This document shows positions 5,958-13,911 of a DNA stretch of 34,232 bases, one piece after another; positions within the stretch are counted from its first letter, which is position 1, and every line of letters starts with the position of its first letter. Under the pieces are notes generated by a model. That model was not told the origin of the DNA. It ran no database searches and saw only the letters and a list, made by a program, of their open reading frames with translations. The stretch comes from Oscillospiraceae bacterium (GTDB lineage Bacteria > Bacillota > Clostridia > Oscillospirales > UBA929), in NCBI GenBank assembly GCA_031253545.1, contig JAIRWH010000072.1, positions 1 through 34,232 on the forward strand, in the 5' to 3' direction. The position numbers and the translations under genes are program-made.

Positions 5958-6905
5958 TTACCCCGTGGCCTTTTCAAGCAAAAACATCAGCAGCGGCACA
6001 TACGGCAAACACAGCAGCGTGGTGAGCGTAATCATCTGCGCGGCGAGCTTGTGGTTGGCCGAATACGCCCGCGCCACCAGCATACTCTGGCTCATGACGG
6101 GCATGGCGGATTCCACGGTAAACACCTGCGTGACGAGCGGCGGCGCGGCCACAGCCACACAGAGCGCGTATGATATGAGCGGCGCGGCCACGAAGCGACC
6201 CGCGACGGTGAGCGCGCCCTCGCGCCCCGGGCGCAACACGTCGCGCCCCATACGCGTTACCGTGCAGCCGGCGAGCAGCAGCGCGGCGGGCACCGTCATG
6301 TTGCCCATATAGCGCAGCGCGTCGCTCACAAAGGCGGGGAGCCGCACGGCGAATATGGCGCAGGCCGCCCCCGTGAGCGCCCCCGCGAGCGGCGGCGAGA
6401 ATATGTTGGCAAGCGCCCGGCCGCGCGCCTTCGGTCTGCCCGCGTGCCCGCCGTCGGCGGCGATGCCCGCCGCGCCCAATGTCCAAAACGCGAGCGTGTT
6501 AAACGGGAAATAGGCCGACACGAGCGGCAGCGCCCGCTCGCCGAATATGGCAAGGCACACGGGCAGGCCTATGAAGATGGTGTTTGACATGGAAAACATC
6601 ACGCAATACAGCCCGAAGTTTTCCTTTTTCACGCGGAAGAGCTTCCCCAAACCCGCCGCCAGAACCCAGGAGAGCAGTATAATCAACCCCGGCAACAGCA
6701 GGGCGAAGCCCAATTCCTCAAGCAACGGCAGGTTGATATGGTCAAGGCAGCTCATAAAGAGCAGGCAGGGCACGGAAAAATGCAGCGTCAGGCGGGAAAG
6801 GCGGGTCTCCGCGTCCTCGTCCAAATATCCGAGCCGCACGGCCAGCACCCCCGCGCCAATGCAAAGGAGCAGCGTCAGCACCCCCGAAAACGCGTTAGCT
6901 ACCAT
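5958..6905 (-). CDS. AEC-family (auxin efflux carrier type) membrane transporter
   Basis: The 315-residue protein is hydrophobic throughout, with about ten membrane segments. It shows the AEC family layout: an N-terminal half containing LTLHFSVPCLLFMS and the NTIFIGLPVCLAIFGERAL motif (about 110-128), a variable charged centre (GGHAGRPKARGRA), and a C-terminal half with GNMTVPAALLLAGC and ESAMPVMSQSMLVA. AEC members export organic anions such as malate or related metabolites; the substrate cannot be predicted here. It follows argS after 45 bases without a strong ribosome site, so it is probably co-transcribed and translationally coupled to it. Confidence 0.85.
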   Translation of the reverse strand: MVANAFSGVLTLLLCIGAGVLAVRLGYLDEDAETRLSRLTLHFSVPCLLFMSCLDHINLPLLEELGFALLLPGLIILLSWVLAAGLGKLFRVKKENFGLYCVMFSMSNTIFIGLPVCLAIFGERALPLVSAYFPFNTLAFWTLGAAGIAADGGHAGRPKARGRALANIFSPPLAGALTGAACAIFAVRLPAFVSDALRYMGNMTVPAALLLAGCTVTRMGRDVLRPGREGALTVAGRFVAAPLISYALCVAVAAPPLVTQVFTVESAMPVMSQSMLVARAYSANHKLAAQMITLTTLLCLPYVPLLMFLLEKATG

Positions 6906-6950
6906 ATAAGCCGCGCTGTGTCATGCGTTTATCCCCTTCTTCGGTAAGCC

Positions 6951-8609
6951 TCACATCTTCTCCGGCGCGGTCACGCCCAAAAGGCCGAGGCCGTTGGCCA
7001 AGGTCTGCCTGACGCAGGCGCAGAGGGCGGCCCTGCGGTTTTTCAGCGGCTGCGGGGCGGAAGCGAGGCGGCAGGAATCGTAGAAGCGGTGGAAAGCGGC
7101 GGCAAGCTCCATGAGGTAACGGTTGATGCCCGAAGGCTCGTATTGCGAGGCGGCGAGCGCCACTTCCTCCGGGTAGGCGGCGAGCAGGCGCATTGCCGCC
7201 GTCTCGGCGGCGTGGGTAAGCCCCTCGGCGCACGGGTCGGGGTCGGCTTGCACGGTGTTGAGCAATGTGCAGATACGGGCGTGGGCGTACTGCACATAGT
7301 ACACGGGGTTGTCGGCGGAGTGGCGCACGGCGAGGTCTAAGTCGAAGTCGAGCTTATTGTCGGGGCGGCGCATATTGAAGAAGAAGCGCGCCGCGTCCGG
7401 GCCGATTTCGTCGAGCAGGTCCGCGAGGGTCACGGCCTTGCCCGTGCGCTTGGACATGCGCGCGGCCTCGCCGCCGCGCGTGAGCGACACTAACTGCATG
7501 ACCACAAAGCGCAGTTTGCCGCTGTCTAAGCCCAGCGCGCGCAGGGCGGCGGGGAACCGCAGCGTGTGACCGTGGTGGTCCGCGCCGAATATGTTGATAA
7601 TCTCGTGGTAGCCGCGGGCATATTTATCTCTGTGGTAGGCGAGGTCGGAGGCGAAGTAGGTGTAAAAGCCGTTGGCGCGGCGCAGCACCTCGTCTTTGTC
7701 CCAACCCTCGGCGGTAAGCCAGAGCGCGCCGTCTTTCTCGTATGTGCGGCCGCGCCGGGTCAACTCGGCCACGGTGGCCTCCACGTCGCCCGCCGCGTGC
7801 AGCTCGCTTTCGGCAAACCAGCGGTCGAAACGCACGCGGTAGCGTTCCAAGTCGCGCCGCATATTGTCCACGGCAAGCGGCAGGGCGTAAGCGGCAAGCT
7901 CCCGCCTGCGGGTTTCGGGCGGCTCCGGCAGCAGGGTATCGCCATGCAGGGCGATATAGCCGCGCGCGTATTCGGCGATGTATTCGCCCATGTAGCCGTC
8001 GTCGGGCATGGGCGCGTCGAGTCCGAAGGCTTGCAGGTAACGGCACTCGATGCTGCGGGCGAAAGCGTCTACCTGGTGGCCGGCGTCGTTGAGGTAGAAC
8101 TCCCTGCGCACCTCGTGACCCGCGGCTTCCAAGCAGGCGGCGAGGGTGTCGCCCAACACGCCGCCGCGCGCGTTGCCGACGGTCATGGGGCCCGTGGGGT
8201 TGGCGGAGACGAACTCCACCAACACGCGGCGGCCGGTCTTTTCGGCGGCGCGTCCGTAAGACGCGCCTTCGTCGAGTATGGTTTCAAGGGTCTTTGTGTA
8301 AAAGCCCGGCGCGAAGGCGGCGTTGATAAACCCGTTGGGCGCGGCCTCAACGCCCCGGAACATACTCCCGCCAAGCTCCATGCGCGAGACCACCTTTTGG
8401 GCAATTTCGGCGGGCGGCAGGCGCAAAGCCTTGGCGCACACGAGCGCCCAAGCGGAAGCGAGGTCGCCGTGAGAGGCTTCCTTCGGCGGGGCGACCGGGG
8501 GCGCGGGGGCGGCGGGCGCGGACGGCAAAAGCCCCTCCGCCGCGTTTTCGGCGTGGGCGCGCAGTATTAGGGCGGCAAGCTCGCGCTTGGCAAGGCCGAA
8601 TAAGTCCAT
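6951..8609 (-). CDS. argS: Arginyl-tRNA synthetase
   Basis: The 552-residue protein charges tRNA-Arg with arginine. It shows the ArgS N-terminal additional domain (from MDLFGLAKRELAALI), the class I catalytic core (ANPTGPMTVGNARGG, about 136-150; FYLNDAGHQVDAF; GADHHGHTLRF), the KMSKS-like loop ARMSKRTGKAV, and the anticodon-binding DALR domain (PVYYVQYAHARI, then LMELAAAFHRFYDSCR). Length is normal. The HIGH signature reads TVGN instead of the HxGH/HxGN usual in relatives; see findings. The ATG directly follows the TAA of the upstream YwiB-like gene (TAAATG), so the two are an operon, as in Bacillus. Confidence 0.95.
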   Translation of the reverse strand: MDLFGLAKRELAALILRAHAENAAEGLLPSAPAAPAPPVAPPKEASHGDLASAWALVCAKALRLPPAEIAQKVVSRMELGGSMFRGVEAAPNGFINAAFAPGFYTKTLETILDEGASYGRAAEKTGRRVLVEFVSANPTGPMTVGNARGGVLGDTLAACLEAAGHEVRREFYLNDAGHQVDAFARSIECRYLQAFGLDAPMPDDGYMGEYIAEYARGYIALHGDTLLPEPPETRRRELAAYALPLAVDNMRRDLERYRVRFDRWFAESELHAAGDVEATVAELTRRGRTYEKDGALWLTAEGWDKDEVLRRANGFYTYFASDLAYHRDKYARGYHEIINIFGADHHGHTLRFPAALRALGLDSGKLRFVVMQLVSLTRGGEAARMSKRTGKAVTLADLLDEIGPDAARFFFNMRRPDNKLDFDLDLAVRHSADNPVYYVQYAHARICTLLNTVQADPDPCAEGLTHAAETAAMRLLAAYPEEVALAASQYEPSGINRYLMELAAAFHRFYDSCRLASAPQPLKNRRAALCACVRQTLANGLGLLGVTAPEKM

Positions 8610-9092
8610 TTAATGGTAAAATCTGTCGCCGGGGCTTTCGGAAAGCGAGGGGGCGGCGTCGCCGCAGGCTTGCGTGTCGGGCGTGACGTGTATGCTCAGC
8701 ACGGACGCGCCGGTCATCTCGTTGTCTAACTCAATGCTGTATCGCATCTCCACGTCGCCGCCGCCGTCGCCGAGGGTGCTGGTGAGGCGGAGGGTGTTCA
8801 CGCCCACGGTGTATGAGCCGGATTCGTTGTCGAAATACGAGAGCAGCTTTTGCCCTTGCTCAAACTCCATGTGGGTGCATTGTTCGCCTTCGCGCGTGAG
8901 CGTCATTTTGTCTTTGAGCACCACGAGCTTTGTGTTGATTTGCCCTAAATATTTGCTGCTTTCCAAATATGAAAGCATATAGCCGCCGGGCACGGGCGAG
9001 AGGAAGCCGCCCGTGGCCATCTCGACGCAGTCGTCATACAGCCCGAGCAGCTGCCTGCCCTTGATGGAAATCCACACGTTTCTTCTGCGCAT
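8610..9092 (-). CDS. DUF1934 (YwiB-like) beta-barrel protein
   Basis: The 160-residue protein matches DUF1934, a calycin-like beta-barrel family. The visible pattern is WISIKGRQLL near the start, LSYLESS, LVVLKDKMTLTREGE, MEFEQGQKLLSYFDNESG and MRYSIELDNEMTGASVLSIH. These small cytosolic proteins have no established role, but they sit directly upstream of argS in many Firmicutes, exactly as here. The tail after residue ~140 is short, polar and not conserved in the family. It has a strong promoter, but no clear ribosome site is visible before the ATG. Confidence 0.8.
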   Translation of the reverse strand: MRRRNVWISIKGRQLLGLYDDCVEMATGGFLSPVPGGYMLSYLESSKYLGQINTKLVVLKDKMTLTREGEQCTHMEFEQGQKLLSYFDNESGSYTVGVNTLRLTSTLGDGGGDVEMRYSIELDNEMTGASVLSIHVTPDTQACGDAAPSLSESPGDRFYH

Positions 9093-9167
9093 AATGTATC
9101 ACACACTTTCTTCCGGAAAGCGAAGCGCGTCCGCGACCGGCACCCGCAATCCGGGACGGGCAGGGAT

Positions 9168-9197
9168 ATTGTATCGCGGAAAGGGCGGTTATGTCAA
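9168..9197 (-). promoter_or_regulatory. Promoter of the ywiB-like/argS/AEC operon
   Basis: On the minus strand TTGACA (9192-9197), 18 bases and TACAAT (9168-9173). This predicts a leader of about 70 bases. Confidence 0.75.
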
Positions 9198-9220
9198 GTG
9201 TGTTTTTTGTGCAAGACCCT

Positions 9221-9255
9221 CCGCCGGGGCAAAGCCGGCAACTTTGCCCCGGCGG
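9221..9255 (-). terminator. Strong hairpin after the small membrane protein gene
   Basis: CCGCCGGGGCAAAG pairs perfectly over 14 bp with CTTTGCCCCGGCGG, with a 7-base loop. It lies between the end of the mre-associated operon and the promoter of the argS operon. There is no immediate U tract on the minus strand; the TTGCACAAAAAAC that follows is A-rich. Confidence 0.6.
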
Positions 9256-9273
9256 TCGCGGCAAGCGCGCGGT

Positions 9274-9552
9274 TTATTCTTCGGTTTCCTCCGCTTCGGT
9301 TTGCGCCGTTTCGTTCTCTTCCGCCTGCGGCTCTTGAGCGGCCGGAGCCGCGCCCGCCTTCTTGTTTTGCGCTATGCCGCTCACGAGCAGGGCGGTGTTA
9401 AGCAGGGCGACAAACCCCGCGGCCGCGCCGGCTATGTAGGAGCCGCCCACGGTCTCGCCCGCGGGTATGCTCGCAAAGATGATGTTGGACACGGAGACTG
9501 CCAGCAGCAGCACAATGCTGATTGCCGTGAGGATGATATACTTTTTTGTCAT
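9274..9552 (-). CDS. Small two-helix membrane protein, unknown function
   Basis: The 92-residue protein has two membrane helices (about 8-29 and 38-62), then a short basic turn (AQNKKAG) and an acidic tail rich in Glu, Ala and Gln that ends at the C-terminus. The ATG has AAAGGA 10 bases upstream. It is the last gene of the leftward secA-mreD run, 82 bases after mreD, so it may be made with the cell-elongation proteins. I do not recognise a family, and no enzymatic motif is present. Confidence 0.7.
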   Translation of the reverse strand: MTKKYIILTAISIVLLLAVSVSNIIFASIPAGETVGGSYIAGAAAGFVALLNTALLVSGIAQNKKAGAAPAAQEPQAEENETAQTEAEETEE

Positions 9553-9634
9553 GGTCTTTCACAATCCTTTCCGTTGTTACCGCAGAAACAGTCGGCGGCA
9601 GTTTTCCCTGCGCCTTTCCGCCCTGCGGCGGCCG

Positions 9635-10189
9635 TTATCTTCGGAGGTAACGCTTTATTCGGTAGGGCACGCGGGGCGCGCGTTTCTTTGCGGCGGGCCT
9701 TATGCGGGAGATGAGCCAGGCGGGCAGAAACAGCAGCGGCGCGGACAGGAGCGTGACGGCGGCTTCGGGCGCGGCGATGAGCCATAGGGCGGCTATGCCC
9801 GCCCTGCCCGGCAGGGCTTGGCAGAACAGGAAGTGGAGCAGGCCCGTGAGCAGCACCCCTGCGGGGCAGATGGCGGCGCAGGCGGCAACCTTGCCGGAAA
9901 AGAGGCTGCCCGCGTGGCGGCCGGCTGCCGCCGAGAGCAGCATGAGCGCCACGGAGTAGAAGACACCCGTGCCGAAGAATACCGTGTCGCACAGCACCCC
10001 CGCCGCGAGGCCGAACCACAGCCCCGACCATTCGCCCTCCAATACCGCCACAATGAGCGGCAGCAACGGCAGCCACATGGGGCGCACGGGCAGGAGCGCG
10101 GGAAAGAGGGATAATTGCAAGAGGAACACGAAGAGCGTCAGCGCGCCATACAGCGCCCATACGGCGTATGCGGCGGCGCGCGCGCTCAC
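9635..10189 (-). CDS. mreD: Rod shape-determining protein MreD
   Basis: The 184-residue integral membrane protein has about five or six hydrophobic helices and the MreD pattern in the second and third (PMWLPLLPLIVAVLEGEWSG, LWFGLAAGVLCDTVFFGTG). MreD works with MreC, RodA and PBP2 in the elongasome that guides sidewall peptidoglycan synthesis. The start is GTG, overlapping the mreC stop by four bases (GTGA), so translation is coupled. The C-terminus is basic and cytosolic. Identification rests on position after mreC and on topology more than on strong motifs, since MreD is poorly conserved. Confidence 0.85.
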   Translation of the reverse strand: MSARAAAYAVWALYGALTLFVFLLQLSLFPALLPVRPMWLPLLPLIVAVLEGEWSGLWFGLAAGVLCDTVFFGTGVFYSVALMLLSAAAGRHAGSLFSGKVAACAAICPAGVLLTGLLHFLFCQALPGRAGIAALWLIAAPEAAVTLLSAPLLFLPAWLISRIRPAAKKRAPRVPYRIKRYLRR

Positions 10190-11040
10190 GGCTCACCCAC
10201 CTGCTCGTAGGCAATCACCACATACACGGCGGAGAGCCTGTCCGGCGACACGGCGGGGACAAGCTCCGCCGTGAGCGAAAAGCCGTCTTTTTCGTCGTAG
10301 ACGGAGGCCACGGCGGCAATAGGCAGCCCCGGCGGCAACACCCCTCCCGCGCCCGACGTGAGCACGAGGTCGCCTATGCGTAAGTCGCTGCCCGAAGGCA
10401 GCCTGAGCAAGCCCAACCTGCCGCGCGTCATCAGGTCAAACCGCCCCTCGGCCACGGCGGTCTGCGCCGTGCGGTATACCACCGCCCCGGCGGCAAACGA
10501 GGAATCCGTGACGAGCCGGACGACGCACCAACCGGGCGACACCTCCGCCACCACCCCCACAAGGCAGCCCCCGCCTTCGGCGGAGAGCACGCTGTGGCCT
10601 GCGGCGATGCCTGCGGACGAGCCTTTGTCTAACGTGAGCGTCCGCGCCCAGTTGGATGTGCTGCGGGCGGTGACCGCGGCGGACACGAAGACGAAAGACG
10701 GCCTTGTCTCTTTCAGCCCCGCGATGACGCGCAGCTCCTCGTTTTCACGCCGCATACCCTCCAATTCGCGGTTTTCGCGCCTTAGGCGCTCGATTTCCGC
10801 CGCCAGCGCCGTGTTTTCGGCTTGCAGGGCATCGTAGTCGCGTATATAGCCGAGAAAGGAAGATGCGCCGCCGGAGACGGAGGAGGCGAGAAGGCGAAAC
10901 GGTTTTGTGACGAAACCGGCGGCGGAGGTGAGGATGGAGGCGCGGCCGCTCGTGAACGCCGAGATTATGCCCATGATAACGAGCGCGACGCCGACCGCGG
11001 CGGCCGTGAACGCCGCCTTACGCTTGAGGAGCCGTTTCAC
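10186..11040 (-). CDS. mreC: Rod shape-determining protein MreC
   Basis: The 284-residue protein has a short basic cytosolic start, one membrane helix (about 10-30), a coiled coil (about 68-107, ENTALAAEIERLRRENRELE) and the extracytoplasmic MreC beta-domains (WARTLTLDKGSSAGIAAGHS, GCLVGVVAEVS, GDLVLTSGAGGVLPPGLPIA). MreC forms the scaffold that activates the RodA-PBP2 peptidoglycan synthase. The start is GTG (11038-11040), 15 bases after maf. No mreB gene accompanies mreC and mreD in this window. Confidence 0.93.
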   Translation of the reverse strand: MKRLLKRKAAFTAAAVGVALVIMGIISAFTSGRASILTSAAGFVTKPFRLLASSVSGGASSFLGYIRDYDALQAENTALAAEIERLRRENRELEGMRRENEELRVIAGLKETRPSFVFVSAAVTARSTSNWARTLTLDKGSSAGIAAGHSVLSAEGGGCLVGVVAEVSPGWCVVRLVTDSSFAAGAVVYRTAQTAVAEGRFDLMTRGRLGLLRLPSGSDLRIGDLVLTSGAGGVLPPGLPIAAVASVYDEKDGFSLTAELVPAVSPDRLSAVYVVIAYEQVGEP

Positions 11041-11055
11041 GCCTTCGTTTTGCCC

Positions 11056-11646
11056 CTAAGGGTCGCAGGAAACGAGCAGGTCTAACCCGTAGTCGGCCAG
11101 CAGGTGCGAAAGGCGGTACAGCGGCATGCCCATCACGTTGTAATAGTCGCCGTCCAAGCGTTCGCACAGGAGCGCCCCGCGCCCCTGTATGCCATACGCC
11201 CCCGCTTTGTCCAACGATTCGCCGCAGGCCACGTATGACTCGATTTGCTCCTGCGTGAGCGAACGTATGAGCACGCCCGTGACCTCAATCTCCGTCTTCA
11301 TCTTGCCGTCTTGCGACACGGTGACGCCCGTGTACACGGAATGCCAGTCGCCGCTGATGCTGCGGAGCATCTCCGCCGCCTGCCGCGCGTCGGCGGGTTT
11401 GCCGAGTATGCGCCCGCCGTGCCACACCACGGTGTCCGCGCCGATGATGATGTCCGACGGCTCGCACTTGGGCATGACCTTCTCCGCCTTCTTGCGGCTC
11501 CAGTGCGCCACAAGGTCCTCCGGCGGGAACCCCGGCACCACCGTTTCGTCCACCTCCGGGTTGATGATTTCATAGTCTTTCAGGCCGATGGCGGCAAACA
11601 GCGCCGCCCTGCGCGGAGACGAGGACGCGAGTACGATTTTCCTCAC
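11056..11646 (-). CDS. maf: Maf-family nucleotide pyrophosphatase
   Basis: The 196-residue protein has the Maf signature at the start (IVLASSSPRRAALF), the SRKKAEKV helix, the catalytic IIGADTVVWHGG block (Asp70) and the closing GAYGIQGRGALLCERLDGDY motif. Maf proteins hydrolyse dTTP, UTP and modified nucleoside triphosphates to monophosphates and have been linked to septum inhibition in Bacillus. Maf next to mreC/mreD is a conserved Firmicute arrangement. The start is GTG with AAAGGA upstream, and the gene lies 15 bases after the U32 protease gene, in one operon with it. Confidence 0.93.
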   Translation of the reverse strand: MRKIVLASSSPRRAALFAAIGLKDYEIINPEVDETVVPGFPPEDLVAHWSRKKAEKVMPKCEPSDIIIGADTVVWHGGRILGKPADARQAAEMLRSISGDWHSVYTGVTVSQDGKMKTEIEVTGVLIRSLTQEQIESYVACGESLDKAGAYGIQGRGALLCERLDGDYYNVMGMPLYRLSHLLADYGLDLLVSCDP

Positions 11647-11661
11647 TGCGTTCAGTCCTTT

Positions 11662-13584
11662 CTATTGTTCCATGAAATAAAAGCCCGTGTCGTGGCGGTT
11701 GGGTTCGTAGCGACCCCTGCCCATGTGGCGCTCCGTGACCTGCACACATTCGCGCGCGTTTTCCGTGGTGAAGAACAGCCGCGCCGCCCAAAGCCCCGCG
11801 CGCTTCCACGCGCGTTTCTTGACCATCCAGAGTTTGGACGCGCCGAGCAGGAGACTGCGGTGGCCGGATTCGCGAACGACAGGGTAATACTCGCCGCGTT
11901 TATCCACAAGAGCGGTGCGCCCGTCGCAGTTGCAGAGGTTGCCGTTTTTCCTGATGAGGCAGGCTTCCGAAAGGAGCAGCGGCAACCTGCCGTAAATGAG
12001 CAGTTCCGTGTCTAATACGTGCGAAAGTTCCCTCACGGCGGCGAGCGGGAGCGCGGGCGAGAGCAGCGCGGAGAGCGCGCCCATGCGCCGCAGCTCCCTG
12101 AGCGTTTGCGAATTGGATACGCAAAAGTCCGCCCTCACGGCAAACCCCGCGTTCGCGGCGACGGCTATGTGGCACGGGTGGCTGACCGCAGCCTCCCGCA
12201 GCCCCAGCGCGCGCGCTTTTTGTAACGATTCGGCGACCCCGGGCTGTTCGTCGTCCGTAATTACGCGCGGCAGAAACGCCACCGCGGTTACGCCCTTGTC
12301 GGCCGCCTGCCTCACCCTCTGGGGCGCTTTCACAATTTCGTCGAGCGGCAGATACAGCCGCTCCGGCATGAGCTCCGCGAGGTCGGGGGTAAGCTGGTCG
12401 GCGCGTGTGAGATGCACCGTCACGGCGGGGTCGTCTCTGCGCGGGTATATGTGTACACCCGGGTTAAAGTGGCCCGGCGCGCGTTCGGGGGGAGCCACCC
12501 GGGCTTGGTGCAGCTTCGCGAGCACATCCGCCTTCATGCGGGCGAAGTCCGCGCCGGGTATGGCGAGCGCGCCGTCTATCTCGCTCTTGGCGTCCTTGCA
12601 GAAGAAAGGTGGCGCGCAATGGTTGCGCAAACGCATGTTGTATTCCGCCTCGCTCAAAAAATGCTCCGGCGTATCCGCGGGTTCGGGGCCGGCCGTGTAT
12701 TCGGTGTGGCCGCAATAGTCGTCGGCGGCGATGCCGGCGGGCAGGGCGTGTTGCAGCTTGAAAAGGAAACGCACCGCCACGCGCGGCGGCTCCGGGGCGT
12801 TTTCGTCCTCGCGCCGCAGCTCTTGCGAGAGCGATTCCTTCTTCTCCGGGCGGTACCCTTTGCCCGCAAGCGCGTCGCGGGCGACTTTCACCACATAAGC
12901 GTTTTCCTCCGGTGTGCAGGGGTAGGCATCCACGCCGAATACGTCTATGCCGGAACGGGCGAGGTTCGGCCCGCGCGCGAGGAGGTCTATGGCGGGCGCG
13001 GACAGGGGCGTGGAGTCCGCTTTGTTGGCGTAGCCGTAAGGCTTTTCGCAGGCGCGGGCGCAGCGCGGGCCGCTGAGGAAACAGGGCACGGAGGCGGAAG
13101 ACAGGCAGCCGCGCGAATATATGGGTAGCTGCAATTGGAGCTTCCCGCCGCCGCGAGAGGTAAGGCTGTCTTCGGTGAGGCGGGAATAGGGGGCGAGCAC
13201 GGCGCGCGAGCAACCCGCGTCCGAGGCGAAGCGCAGGCCCGACGAGCTGTGGACCCCAAGCCAATGTATGAGCGCGTCCGGCGCTTCCGCGCGCACCATG
13301 CGCAATACGCCTATGTCGGCCACGAGCGCGGCATCTAACCCCGCGCGGTAACAGGCGCGCAGTACGCCGTATGAGTCGGGCAGGGTTTTGTCCGTGTGGG
13401 CGTGGGAAAGGTCGAGTACCGTGACCACGCCGCGAAGGCGGCAATAAACCGTGATGTCTGCGGCAAGCTGCGCGGCGAGGGGGGGTTCCGCGTGAAAACG
13501 TATGAGCAACTCGTCCGCGCCCCTGCGAACCGCCGCCTTCGCGGATTCGGGGCAGACGCAGGCGGCTTGGACGGCAAAGCTCAC
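11662..13584 (-). CDS. U32-family peptidase-like protein
   Basis: The 640-residue protein matches the long clostridial U32 proteins that follow zapA. The N-terminal barrel starts with CPESAKAAVRRGADELLI. The signature region is LPIYSRGCLSSASVPCFLSG plus GPRCARACEKPYGY (about 150-188). A central domain is followed by the C-terminal repeat (LLIYGRLPLLLSEACLIRKN, CNCDGRTALVDKRGEYYPVV, GLWAARLFFTTENARECVQV). U32 proteins include collagenase-like proteases and the subunits of tRNA/ubiquinone hydroxylases, which carry Fe-S clusters on conserved Cys. Cys residues are plentiful here, so a modification role is as likely as proteolysis. The signature is divergent, with seven rather than six residues between its two Cys. 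The GTG start overlaps the zapA stop (GTGA). Confidence 0.85.
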   Translation of the reverse strand: MSFAVQAACVCPESAKAAVRRGADELLIRFHAEPPLAAQLAADITVYCRLRGVVTVLDLSHAHTDKTLPDSYGVLRACYRAGLDAALVADIGVLRMVRAEAPDALIHWLGVHSSSGLRFASDAGCSRAVLAPYSRLTEDSLTSRGGGKLQLQLPIYSRGCLSSASVPCFLSGPRCARACEKPYGYANKADSTPLSAPAIDLLARGPNLARSGIDVFGVDAYPCTPEENAYVVKVARDALAGKGYRPEKKESLSQELRREDENAPEPPRVAVRFLFKLQHALPAGIAADDYCGHTEYTAGPEPADTPEHFLSEAEYNMRLRNHCAPPFFCKDAKSEIDGALAIPGADFARMKADVLAKLHQARVAPPERAPGHFNPGVHIYPRRDDPAVTVHLTRADQLTPDLAELMPERLYLPLDEIVKAPQRVRQAADKGVTAVAFLPRVITDDEQPGVAESLQKARALGLREAAVSHPCHIAVAANAGFAVRADFCVSNSQTLRELRRMGALSALLSPALPLAAVRELSHVLDTELLIYGRLPLLLSEACLIRKNGNLCNCDGRTALVDKRGEYYPVVRESGHRSLLLGASKLWMVKKRAWKRAGLWAARLFFTTENARECVQVTERHMGRGRYEPNRHDTGFYFMEQ

Positions 13585-13898
13585 CGATTGGTGTTTCTAA
13601 GCCGGGAAATTTCCCGCCTCGCTTCGTTTAGCTCCGCTTTCAGCTTTTGCGTGTCTTCGAGGTACTCCCTGACCTGGCCGCGCAGATGGTCGGCCGTGTC
13701 GGCCATCTTTTGCACTTTGTCGGCCATGTTCAGGGCCGCCATAATAGCGGCGTGGAGGAGCGAAAGGCCGCCGCCCTCGCGCACGTTGGCGATTTCCGCG
13801 TCTACCTGCGCCGCCACGCGCTGCACATAGGTCTCCTCCTCGTCCGTGAGCAGCACATAGTCCTGCCCCGCCACCACCACGGTTATGCGGCTTTTCAT
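13581..13898 (-). CDS. zapA: Cell division protein ZapA
   Basis: The 105-residue protein has the ZapA layout: a small N-terminal beta head (KSRITVVVAGQDYVLLTDEE), a helix with YVQRVAAQVDAEI, the AALNMADK motif typical of the family, and a long coiled coil to the end (LKAELNEARREISRLR). ZapA tetramers bundle FtsZ filaments at mid-cell. GGAGG upstream of the ATG overlaps the secA stop region, and its stop overlaps the GTG of the U32 gene, so all three are translationally close. Confidence 0.92.
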   Translation of the reverse strand: MKSRITVVVAGQDYVLLTDEEETYVQRVAAQVDAEIANVREGGGLSLLHAAIMAALNMADKVQKMADTADHLRGQVREYLEDTQKLKAELNEARREISRLRNTNR

Positions 13899-13911
13899 TC
13901 GCTAAAACCTC

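Noticed and set aside
4473-6173. 566-residue plus-strand ORF
   Set aside because: It is antisense to the WG-repeat lipoprotein and part of the AEC gene, with shadow composition and no motif.
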